Assembly: GCF_003060865.1 (NCBI RefSeq)
Contig: NZ_CP028919.1
Coordinates: 237,501-284,025, forward strand
DNA: 46,525 nucleotides
Reading direction: 5' to 3'
DNA from: Gemmobacter aquarius
GTDB lineage: Bacteria > Pseudomonadota > Alphaproteobacteria > Rhodobacterales > Rhodobacteraceae
In this document: in pieces, positions 26,315-33,206 of the stretch
How positions within the stretch are numbered: position 1 is the first letter of the stretch
How the letters are laid out: every line of letters starts with the position of its first letter
Program-made: the position numbers and the translations under genes
The notes under the pieces: generated by a model
The model's database searches: none
Told to the model about the DNA's origin: nothing
The model's input: the letters and a program-made list of their open reading frames with translations, nothing else

Positions 26315-26788
26315 ATGAAAAGACTTTCACTGCTGGCTACCCTCTTTGCGACCGCTTTCACGCCCGCGTTCGCAGCGTCTACCGTGACCGTCATCCACGG
26401 CAAGACCCCTGATCCGGTCTATCTCGACCTCGGGGTCGAGGGCGCCTCGGTCGGCGACCAGCGCATTTTCGAATTTGGCGGCGCGACGACCGAGGGCGAA
26501 GCCGTTACTCTGGATTTCCTTATGACCACGACAGGGTTGCCCGAGGACGGGTCGGAGTTGGAAAACCGCATGACGGTTGCGGTTTTTACCTTTGGTAACG
26601 GGTCGGGCGACCGTGTGATGATCGAAGGCTTGGGCCAATATCCGCAGGCGGGATCGACTGTAAAGGTCGATGCGGCGCTGGAACGGGCAATCGTCGGCGG
26701 GACCGGAAAATATGCCGGAGCGCGCGGCACGGTGGTATCGACGCATCTTGCGGACGGAAGCTGGCAGCACGTGCTGAACCTAGACTGA
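26315..26788 (+). CDS. Secreted allene-oxide-cyclase/dirigent-like barrel protein
   Basis: A 157-residue protein with a Sec signal peptide (MKRLSLLATLFATAFTPAFA, cleavage likely after AFAA). The mature part is beta-rich: VGDQRIFEFGG, then VMIEGLGQYPQAGSTVKVD and an AIVGGTGKYAGARGTV segment, which is the typical barrel motif of allene-oxide-cyclase/dirigent-like proteins (GGTGxFxxARG). In plants this fold steers cyclisation or coupling of reactive intermediates; bacterial members have no agreed role. It has a good ribosome site (GGAGACTGTA). It is the last gene of the rightward arm, 62 nt after the Erv-domain gene, and would act in the periplasm or outside the cell. Confidence 0.82.
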   Translation: MKRLSLLATLFATAFTPAFAASTVTVIHGKTPDPVYLDLGVEGASVGDQRIFEFGGATTEGEAVTLDFLMTTTGLPEDGSELENRMTVAVFTFGNGSGDRVMIEGLGQYPQAGSTVKVDAALERAIVGGTGKYAGARGTVVSTHLADGSWQHVLNLD

Positions 26789-26822
26789 TACGGTCGGGCC
26801 GATTTGCGCGACAGGATACAGG

Positions 26823-26848
26823 CGCGGGCTTTGCAAGTGGAGCCCGCG
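26823..26848 (+). terminator. Possible terminator hairpin after the rightward arm
   Basis: An 8-bp perfect stem (CGCGGGCT / AGCCCGCG) with a 10-nt loop, followed by TTCAACTT rather than a strong T-run. It lies 34 nt after the last cluster gene. Confidence 0.5.
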
Positions 26849-26904
26849 TTCAACTTAAAAAACGAGTGAATCAACCGGGTCACGTTCGTCAAGCTGGTGT
26901 AATT

Positions 26905-27307
26905 TCATGGATGGCCTGAGGTCAAGCCTCGGGCGGCTTTCGTGGTTATGCTGAGTATGGGGTCGATCACCTCCTTGTCGATCTGGGCGAAGGCTTCGAC
27001 CATCATGTAGCGGTCCGAGGTCTGCCATTCGTCATTCTGGTCGAACAGGACGGCGCGGATCAGGCGCAGGATGGACGCCTTGTTCGGGAAGATCCCGACG
27101 ACATCTGCCCGTCGTTTCACCTCCTTGTTCAGGCGCCCGATCGGGTTGGTGCTGTCCAGCTTGGTGCGACGCTGACGCGGAAAGGACATGTAGGCCAGCA
27201 CGTCGTGCTCGCTGGCGTCCATCAGATCGGCCAGCGCGGGCGCAGCTGTTCGGCGACCTTGCGCCAGGTCTCGCCGGCATGGGCGCGGTCGGGCTGGTCG
27301 AAGGCCT
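26905..27307 (-). pseudogene. IS256/mutator-type transposase, C-terminal fragment with frameshift
   Basis: The minus strand encodes a typical C-terminal part of IS256-family transposases (DVLAYMSFPRQRRTKL, STNPIGRLNKEVKRRADVVG, FPNKASILRLIRAVL, NDEWQTSDRYMM). Upstream on the same strand, WRKVAEQLRP continues the family sequence but in another frame; about one base is missing near 27240. The N-terminal two thirds of the gene are absent. It is a transposon relic at the boundary between the enzyme cluster and the low-GC island. Confidence 0.85.
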
Positions 27308-27784
27308 GAGCGCTGCCATCCTTGGGGTTATGATCCGACCCCCGACTTTGGGCCGCCCGAAGGCAGAGGTTTCCGGCTTCGCTAAGGGTGACGGGCTGGT
27401 GACGCCCTTCAAGGGACGGTGTGCGGGTCGTCCCCAGTTTACCAGTCAGGAAAGCGTAGCGGAAAACTCCAGCTTCAACCGGGCTAGTTTGCGGGGATCA
27501 GATCAAACTCCGACGAGCTGGCGTCTGGATGTCAAGTTTAAGGGCAACAAATGCCGCTCAACGCGCCCCGTGTGCCGGATTTAAAGGCAACGCGGCAGTC
27601 AGCGCGTTATCGCGAAGGACTTCGGCCGTCAGGTGTCCGAATTTCAGGTCTGTGTTGCGCCCAGAACTGCTTCACGGCGCTTGGTATCCCGGTCACCGAA
27701 GCCTTAGCATAAGTTTGTCCCGGTGAGGGGGAAGCTTTGGCCGTCAACCGATTTGTGCAAGATAGCCAAGCAGAGTATAATCAT
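27308..27784. other. Non-coding junction with possible IS relics
   Basis: About 480 bp without a convincing gene. Two related direct repeats, GTTTAAGGGCAAC (27536-27548) and ATTTAAAGGCAAC (27579-27591), resemble the multiple end repeats of IS21-type elements, but no transposase is attached. Read as a rearranged junction; nothing else is visible. Confidence 0.4.
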
Positions 27785-28822
27785 TCAGTCGTCATTAATG
27801 AAAAGATGCCTGAAGGATGCCTGATTATCTATAATTTGGTTAAGACCGCGCGCCATGGATCTATCAGGCTCATCAGCAGCATGGACAGATATTCCAATAC
27901 GCTCAGATAACGACGAAGCAATGAAATTCATGCGAGCTATTCCCCCGATCAACACACCTCCGGCTTGAATAACGTCTGACATTACATCTGGCGGCGCCTG
28001 TTCAATCGTATCACGAATTGCATCGGCAATAACATCAATAATCGGCATTATTGCACCGATTATGCCTTCTTCCAACACGGTTATCTCGGTAGGCATACCT
28101 GAAACGGAATGACGCCCTTTGACCCTGATCGAGGAAACGACATCTACACCTCTCGACTCATTGCCCAACCTTTCTCTGATCGCCTCGGCAACTGCGAAAC
28201 TCACAACCATGCAATGAACTCTTCTTAAATAATTTACAATTTCTTCATCCATGTCCTCCCCACCTATCCGTAAGGAACGGGAAACGATTAGATCGCTCAA
28301 CGAGATGATAGAAATCTCACTTGTTCCGCCGCCGATATCAACAACAAGCTGGCCCATCGGTTTTTCAACGTTCACACCTGCGCCAATCGCAACAACAATC
28401 GGCTTACGCAAAAGAACGACCCTGCTCGCACCAGCGCAAAGCAAGGACTGTTTAATCATCCGCTTCTCAACGTCAGTCGCCGCATCTGGCACACATGCGA
28501 AAACGCTTAAATTGCGCCATTTCATCAAGAAGGATTTTTTTTTAACTTTGTCAAGAAGATCGATTACCAGATGCGCGACAGATTCAAAGCTGGCAATATT
28601 TCCTTTCCTGAGCGGTCGAACAACCCGGATTGAAGGTGGAGCCTTTCCATCCATTGCTTTGGCGGTATTGCCGAATGCCATAGGCCTGGATGCACCGCGC
28701 CGGTTAACAACGTAAGCGACGAAAGTGGGTTCAAACAAGATTTCCGACCTGTTGCCGGCCACCAGTGTGGTGTTTGATGAACCTATATCGATTCCTACTG
28801 CATTTCGCCGCAGCCTAAACAT
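27785..28822 (-). CDS. MreB-like actin-family protein with altered catalytic loop
   Basis: A 345-residue bacterial actin homologue: phosphate-1 loop VGIDIGSSNTTLV, phosphate-2 loop VVDIGGGTSEISII and the adenosine-site VLIGGIARM are recognisable, and the length equals MreB. The segment usually reading LIEEPMAAAIGAG is VLLRKPIVVAIGAG here, so the acidic residues tied to ATP hydrolysis are replaced by Arg-Lys. A nucleotide-binding but slow or non-hydrolysing filament protein is therefore likely. AAGGA lies 8 nt before ATG. It is 52 nt downstream of a bactofilin gene, probably the same operon. Base composition is clearly lower in GC than the neighbouring cluster, suggesting transfer. The usual partners mreC and mreD are absent. 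Confidence 0.87.
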   Translation of the reverse strand: MFRLRRNAVGIDIGSSNTTLVAGNRSEILFEPTFVAYVVNRRGASRPMAFGNTAKAMDGKAPPSIRVVRPLRKGNIASFESVAHLVIDLLDKVKKKSFLMKWRNLSVFACVPDAATDVEKRMIKQSLLCAGASRVVLLRKPIVVAIGAGVNVEKPMGQLVVDIGGGTSEISIISLSDLIVSRSLRIGGEDMDEEIVNYLRRVHCMVVSFAVAEAIRERLGNESRGVDVVSSIRVKGRHSVSGMPTEITVLEEGIIGAIMPIIDVIADAIRDTIEQAPPDVMSDVIQAGGVLIGGIARMNFIASSLSERIGISVHAADEPDRSMARGLNQIIDNQASFRHLFINDD

Positions 28823-28874
28823 TAGACTAGTCCTTTATTCGGTCACACATACATTTACTAATTAAAACTTAACC

Positions 28875-29516
28875 CTACGGGTTGATGACTGTATAAGCCT
28901 CTGGCGATGAAGTCATCTGTGCTTCCTCGATGCGCTCGTCAAATGTGGGAGCCATCGCTTCAATCATGCGATCAGAGCGAAACACCGTACCCTCGATTAT
29001 TGCGCCAGCTTCAACTACTAGAATACTGTGGTGGATTTCGCCAGAGATTGAACCGGTCGTGTTTACTTGTAATTTGAGGCAGCGGATTACTCCCTCGACA
29101 ACACCGTCAACGACGATCGTAGTGGCGGAGACAATGCCAGACAAGCTGGCTCCAGCTGATATGGTAATGCTGTTTGCGCTTACCTCTCCTCTGACTGAAC
29201 CTTCCAGAAGTACATCGTTGGCCGTGCGAATGTTCCCCTCAAGGTGCAGGCCGGCACGAATAACAGTGGGTTCGCTGGACGATGTAGTGGCCTGGACTGG
29301 CATGCGTGTTGAGGAATTCACTGTAATTTTCTCCGTAGATATACTGATCGACTCATTGACGGCTGCCGGTTTATGAAGCTCATCGACTTCGACAGCGCTG
29401 GAAGTTTCGGAGCGCAAACTAGCGACGCCCAGTTCGTTATTATCTATGGGTTTTTCAATTTCCGACCTGCCATCGTTCCGCGTGCCATCTTGCCTCGTAC
29501 CCCACCATCTTCCCAT
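28875..29516 (-). CDS. Bactofilin-family cytoskeletal protein
   Basis: A 213-residue protein with a disordered, charged N-terminus of about 85 residues and a central beta-helical bactofilin domain (about 86-175: IRAGLHLEGNIRTANDVLLE, GSVRGEVSANSITISAGASL, GVVEGVIRCLKLQV, GEIHHSILVVEAGAIIEGTV). The repeated hydrophobic/glycine spacing is the mark of the right-handed helix that self-assembles without nucleotide. It would form cytosolic or membrane-near filaments. It lies upstream of the MreB-like gene in the same direction, and a joint scaffold is plausible. The low-GC codon use matches its neighbours. Confidence 0.9.
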   Translation of the reverse strand: MGRWWGTRQDGTRNDGRSEIEKPIDNNELGVASLRSETSSAVEVDELHKPAAVNESISISTEKITVNSSTRMPVQATTSSSEPTVIRAGLHLEGNIRTANDVLLEGSVRGEVSANSITISAGASLSGIVSATTIVVDGVVEGVIRCLKLQVNTTGSISGEIHHSILVVEAGAIIEGTVFRSDRMIEAMAPTFDERIEEAQMTSSPEAYTVINP

Positions 29517-29740
29517 AGTGCCTCACCGCTCTTCGCCGGGTTACCTCGTAACTTTTCGGCTTGTAAGGTGTCAATTCATCAATGGTGCGATTCGCACCTG
29601 AAGACGGCGCAATTTCTGTCGTTCGAGTAAGTTTTACACTTTAGTTATGTTAATTATCCTTCGTATGCCTGTACTACCAGCTTTCGAAGGGTCAGTTTCG
29701 ATTTGAAATTTTCGGACCTTCAAATTAATTACAACGTGTA
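29517..29740. promoter_or_regulatory. Divergent intergenic region of the low-GC island
   Basis: 224 bp of AT-rich sequence between the bactofilin gene (leftward) and the unknown gene at 29741 (rightward). It must carry both promoters; no clear -35/-10 pair or operator stands out by eye. Confidence 0.5.
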
Positions 29741-30451
29741 ATGGCCTTCGCAAAGACAGGGAGGCATCTAAGGAAAAGCGCGCGCGCCATGCGAAATCTG
29801 ATCCCTCAAATCCAAATATCGGTCGCCCGCGACCGACAGCGCGCAAACCGAGTCATCGCAGAGCTTGTATTAGGACAAGAGGTGTTTTTGACACGACTGA
29901 CAGACGACTTGTTGAAGGTAACCGACAGCAACGACCCTAACACAGCCCGTGTCTTAGGAGTTGTCTTTGCGGAGTGGTCGGACCGCATCGTTGCTGCTGA
30001 AACCTCTGGCCGTCAGTGCCGCGCTTGGTATGTCGGCGAACTTCCTCTCGAAAAATCGGTGGATGGTACTTACCGTATTTTGCTGACTGTTTGGTGCTCG
30101 ACATCTGGCCAGACTGGATGGCGCGAAATAGGTGTCGAAGAGCTTTTGCGAACAGCACGAGTTCATTTCGATATGCCGATCCGTTCGCGTCGGCAACGCC
30201 GACCTGTTTTTAATTCGCGTATTCACGAAACCGGAACGCAAAGCCAGCCTCTGGCAGCTCATGACTACGGATCGGTCAACGCGGTAGGAAAGTCTGGACC
30301 CATAGCTATGGGCACAAGCACTTCTGCTTTACAGACAGAAGGCGCAATATTGAGCGCTGAGGATACATCTGGTGCAGCACTAAGCGTGCAGCGAATCAGT
30401 TTGATAAAAGATGCGGTTCTTCGGAAGTTCGACAAGCTAAAGTCTGAATGA
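29741..30451 (+). CDS. Protein of unknown function
   Basis: A 236-residue protein that I do not recognise. The N-terminus is basic and helical (FAKTGRHLRKSARAMRNLIP), followed by a mixed region with several tryptophans and a conserved-looking stretch (RVLGVVFAEWSDRIVAAE, CRAWYVGELPLEKS). The last 90 residues are low in hydrophobics and probably disordered. There is no signal peptide or membrane helix. It shares the lower GC of the bactofilin/MreB-like pair and faces them, so it probably belongs to the same acquired module. The start is uncertain: ATG 29741 has no good ribosome site; ATG 29789 is an alternative. Confidence 0.6.
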   Translation: MAFAKTGRHLRKSARAMRNLIPQIQISVARDRQRANRVIAELVLGQEVFLTRLTDDLLKVTDSNDPNTARVLGVVFAEWSDRIVAAETSGRQCRAWYVGELPLEKSVDGTYRILLTVWCSTSGQTGWREIGVEELLRTARVHFDMPIRSRRQRRPVFNSRIHETGTQSQPLAAHDYGSVNAVGKSGPIAMGTSTSALQTEGAILSAEDTSGAALSVQRISLIKDAVLRKFDKLKSE

Positions 30452-30616
30452 ACGGGGTGCGGCCTATTTTGTCGAAGACGGGTTTTAGGAGTGATCTGAA
30501 CCCCGCAAAATGTAACTGACCTGCCGGGGGATTCTATTCACACCGCTGATCTGCGGATGGGTCACTCGTCTTGCCGAACCTGCTTTTTGTGTGCTTTCTG
30601 CGACGCCGCGTTTAGT

Positions 30617-30641
30617 CTGACGGTCCGGGCCGGACCGTCAG
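30617..30641 (-). terminator. Hairpin after the metal-related operon
   Basis: An 11-bp perfect inverted repeat (CTGACGGTCCG / CGGACCGTCAG) with a 3-nt loop, 12 nt beyond the stop of the anchored protein gene. There is no T-run on the minus strand, so termination is likely but not classic. Confidence 0.55.
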
Positions 30642-30653
30642 GCGTTTGGCGTT

Positions 30654-31526
30654 TTACGGCAGTTTCATCTCGGCATAGTCGCCCGCGGTCTTTAGAGTGA
30701 CGGTGACGGGCACTTCGGTGCGATTGCGCCAGAACCAGCCGTGGTTGCCGGTGAAGGCGGCAGTCAGTTCGCCGGTCTGGTCGGGCACGGCGCGGCCGGT
30801 TTCGTAGCTGATCTTCTGGCCGCTGCCGTCGCCGTGGGTGTCGTAGTTGACGACCGATCCGCCTGCGTTCCATTCGAAGCGGGCGGTCTGGCCCTTCTGC
30901 ATGACGAGCTTTACCTCGATCCCTTCGCCGGGAGCGAGTGTGTAGCTGACTTCGTCGCGCCAATCGGCGGGCGCTTCGGCGATGGCGGCTTGGACGGCGG
31001 GACCGGAGGGTTCGGCTGCCGGTTCAGCAGGGGTTTCCGCCACAGGTTCGGATGCAGGCCCCGTAACTGCGTTGGTCGCTGGCCCCGGTTCAGGTTCCGG
31101 CCCGGTGGCCAGAGGCGCGGGCATCGGCATTGCTACGACCGGCGCACCGATCACTGCGCCGATGTTGGCAAGCTGCGCTTCGATCCTGTCGAGCCGTGCC
31201 ATCGTGTCGGGATCGAGCGTGGCCACCTGCGGGGCTGCGGCATCTGCTTCTGCCTCGGCATAGAGTTGCTGCTTGATCTGGCCCATCTCGGTCAGGCCCA
31301 GAACAGCGCCGAGACCTGTCGGGTCGATGCCGTATTCCGAGGGCAGGTAGACCACCGCCAGAATGGCAAGGGCAGCACCACCGGACAGAAGGGTGGATCG
31401 GACGAGACCGCCGGATGTAGCGGTGACGCCGCGTATATGGCCCGTGGTGTCGATGGTCTGGCCAGCGGGTGCGCCGCGTGTCGCGCGGGGGCTTTGCGGG
31501 GCGCGGTTGATATCGAACTTGTCCAT
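30654..31526 (-). CDS. Membrane-anchored envelope protein
   Basis: About 290 residues. A cytosolic N-terminus (MDKFDINRAPQSPRAT), one membrane helix (LVRSTLLSGGAALAILAVVY), a short coiled-coil-like region (LDPDTMARLDRIEAQLANIG), a long Pro/Ala/Glu-rich spacer and a C-terminal beta-rich domain (YTLAPGEGIEVKLVMQKGQT, FTGNHGWFWRNRTEVPVTV) that should lie in the periplasm. Proteins like this accompany HupE/UreJ-type genes in alphaproteobacteria. ATG 31526 is preceded by GGAG and lies 14 nt after the HupE-like gene. A longer reading frame reaching to 32246 exists but overlaps the HupE gene out of frame and is rejected. Confidence 0.75.
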   Translation of the reverse strand: MDKFDINRAPQSPRATRGAPAGQTIDTTGHIRGVTATSGGLVRSTLLSGGAALAILAVVYLPSEYGIDPTGLGAVLGLTEMGQIKQQLYAEAEADAAAPQVATLDPDTMARLDRIEAQLANIGAVIGAPVVAMPMPAPLATGPEPEPGPATNAVTGPASEPVAETPAEPAAEPSGPAVQAAIAEAPADWRDEVSYTLAPGEGIEVKLVMQKGQTARFEWNAGGSVVNYDTHGDGSGQKISYETGRAVPDQTGELTAAFTGNHGWFWRNRTEVPVTVTLKTAGDYAEMKLP

Positions 31527-31540
31527 TTCATGTACTCCGT

Positions 31541-32269
31541 TCAGGCCAGCGCCAGACCGACGAGCTGCAAGCCCATCAGGTAAAAGCCGAGACCCATCAT
31601 GATGACGTTGGCGGTATAGGCCTGACGGCCAAAGGCGGGCTGGGCGCGCCAGCGGCGCATCACCACAAGAATGGCGGCAAGCGCCGTCAACTGCCCGAGC
31701 TCGACACCCACGTTGAAGGCGATGAGGTTGGTCAAAAGCCCGTCGGGCGAGATGTTGTATTCGATGATCTTCGAGGCGAGGCCGAAGCCGTGCAGCAGTC
31801 CGAAGACCAGCGTCGCGGTGCGTGTATCGGGTTGCACCCCGAACCACGTCTTGAATGCGCCGAGGTTGTCGAGCGCCTTGTAGACCACGGAAAAGCCGAT
31901 GATGGCGTCGATGATATAGGCGTTGATGCCGAAGTTGAACCAGACGCCCGCCAGCATCGTCACCGAATGGCCGATGGCGAAGAGGGTGACGTAAAGCCCG
32001 ATCTCTTTCATCCCGTAAAGAAAGAAGATCACGCCGAACAGAAAGAGGATGTGGTCGTATCCCGTCACCATGTGCTTGGCCCCGAGATAGAGGAAGGGGA
32101 TGATCTGCGGGCCGGTGATTTCCTGGATATAGCCCTTGTCGCCAAGGGTGACGGCATGGGCAAGGGCGGCTTCGGCCCAGAGCAGGGAAAGGGCGAACAG
32201 GGCCAGCAGGATCAGCGCCCGAAGGTGCGGGATCGTGCCAGGCCACCGCAGGTGCGGAGGGGTTTGCAT
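31541..32269 (-). CDS. HupE/UreJ-family membrane protein
   Basis: A 242-residue inner-membrane protein with a signal-like first helix and about six further helices. The family marks are HMVTGYDHILFLFGVIFF, the FAIGHSVTML segment and GLLHGFGLASKII, with the membrane histidines and aspartate expected of metal-binding members. HupE and UreJ relatives are thought to move nickel or other divalent metals. No hydrogenase or urease genes are here, so a different metal or a regulatory role is possible. AGGA lies 7 nt before ATG. It is the middle gene of a three-gene operon between a His-rich secreted protein and an anchored partner. Confidence 0.88.
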   Translation of the reverse strand: MQTPPHLRWPGTIPHLRALILLALFALSLLWAEAALAHAVTLGDKGYIQEITGPQIIPFLYLGAKHMVTGYDHILFLFGVIFFLYGMKEIGLYVTLFAIGHSVTMLAGVWFNFGINAYIIDAIIGFSVVYKALDNLGAFKTWFGVQPDTRTATLVFGLLHGFGLASKIIEYNISPDGLLTNLIAFNVGVELGQLTALAAILVVMRRWRAQPAFGRQAYTANVIMMGLGFYLMGLQLVGLALA

Positions 32270-32324
32270 GGAAATGTCCTGTTGTTGCGACTGACTGGCG
32301 ATCGGCCCGCGCGGGGCCGGATGG

Positions 32325-32657
32325 TCAGGCCGCTGCGCGTGGCGGTCGCAACAGGTTGCCCCTCTCGCGCCCGTCGGAAAGCTGCGGGGCGGGGCGGGGA
32401 AGGTCGGGCAGGGGCGGCAGCGCCGTTGCAGGCTGCGGCGGGATCAGCGCGACGGAGGGATGGTCATGGTCGGTGCTGTCGTGGTGGCCCGTGGGGGTGT
32501 CTGCGTCGTGACCGTGGCCATGGGAGAGATCTTGCGTGACACTTGCAGCCGCTTCCGGGTGGGCTGCGGGGCCATGTGTGAAGCTGTTGGTCACGGGGGA
32601 AAGTAAAAGCGCAACCACGAGTGCCAGCATGGCGCAGGCGCGTACCCAGCCTTGCAT
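32325..32657 (-). CDS. Small secreted histidine-rich protein
   Basis: About 110 residues with a signal-like N-terminus (MQGWVRACAMLALVVALLLS) and a His/Asp-rich stretch (LSHGHGHDADTPTGHHDSTD) suited to binding metals, then a Pro-rich tail. Small His-rich envelope proteins next to HupE-type carriers may buffer or deliver metal. The start is uncertain: ATG 32657 gives a clean signal peptide; an upstream GTG at 32735 would add 26 residues. It is the first gene of the operon read to 30654. Confidence 0.62.
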   Translation of the reverse strand: MQGWVRACAMLALVVALLLSPVTNSFTHGPAAHPEAAASVTQDLSHGHGHDADTPTGHHDSTDHDHPSVALIPPQPATALPPLPDLPRPAPQLSDGRERGNLLRPPRAAA

Positions 32658-32876
32658 CCGCCACGTCTGCACCGATACCGCCACTGCCCGCCCTGTCTTG
32701 TTCTGCTGTGTCAGGTTCCTGCCGGATATAGGCACCCTGCCGCAGCGATCAACCGGCTCGGGTGGAAAACTGCACAGATGCCGAGCTATCTCCGATCCGT
32801 CGACCGTTTCCGGCGAGCCTCAGAAAACAAGAAAGTCGGAATAGGCCAGCACCGCTGGATGACTTAGACGAGCATC

Positions 32877-33083
32877 ATGACGATCGGAAGCGCAAGGCCG
32901 CTGGAAGATGCTGCGCGTATTGCCTATCGCGAATTGGTGCGCTGGATCGATCAGGAGACGGGTATGGGTCAGGAAGAGGCCTATATGCTGCTTATGATGG
33001 CGGGCAAGGCGCGTCTCGGCAACATGGTGGACCCGAAATACACGATCGGGACCGGAATAGCCAAAAAGATCATCGGGTTGTGA
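32877..33083 (+). CDS. Small protein like an acetamidase/formamidase C-terminus
   Basis: A 68-residue reading frame. The segment LEDAARIAYRELVRWIDQET followed by GMGQEEAYMLLMMAGKARLG resembles the C-terminal helical part of FmdA/AmdA-type acetamidases. A complete-looking acetamidase gene starts 123 bp downstream but lacks this kind of ending. It may therefore be a separate small subunit, or the tail of an earlier copy whose front was deleted. A stop codon precedes it in frame and the ribosome site is weak. A strong hairpin follows. Confidence 0.55.
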   Translation: MTIGSARPLEDAARIAYRELVRWIDQETGMGQEEAYMLLMMAGKARLGNMVDPKYTIGTGIAKKIIGL

Positions 33084-33093
33084 TCTTCACGCA

Positions 33094-33126
33094 GGCGGTC
33101 ATTGCGGTAGCCCCGCAATGACCGCC
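33094..33126. terminator. Strong hairpin between the small ORF and acetamidase gene
   Basis: A perfect 14-bp inverted repeat (GGCGGTCATTGCGG / CCGCAATGACCGCC) with a 5-nt loop and no T-run. It could end transcription of the small ORF or act as an RNA structure in the acetamidase leader. Confidence 0.6.
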
Positions 33127-33206
33127 GCTTGCCTGTGCATGCCCTTGTACGACTGCGGAGGCGTGCTAACCTTTCATCACAATGCACAAATCTACAGGGG
33201 GTTATC

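Noticed and set aside
30654..32246. A single 530-residue protein joining the anchored protein to upstream sequence
   Set aside because: The N-terminal 240 residues are the out-of-frame reading of the HupE/UreJ gene; a good ribosome site and ATG exist at 31526.
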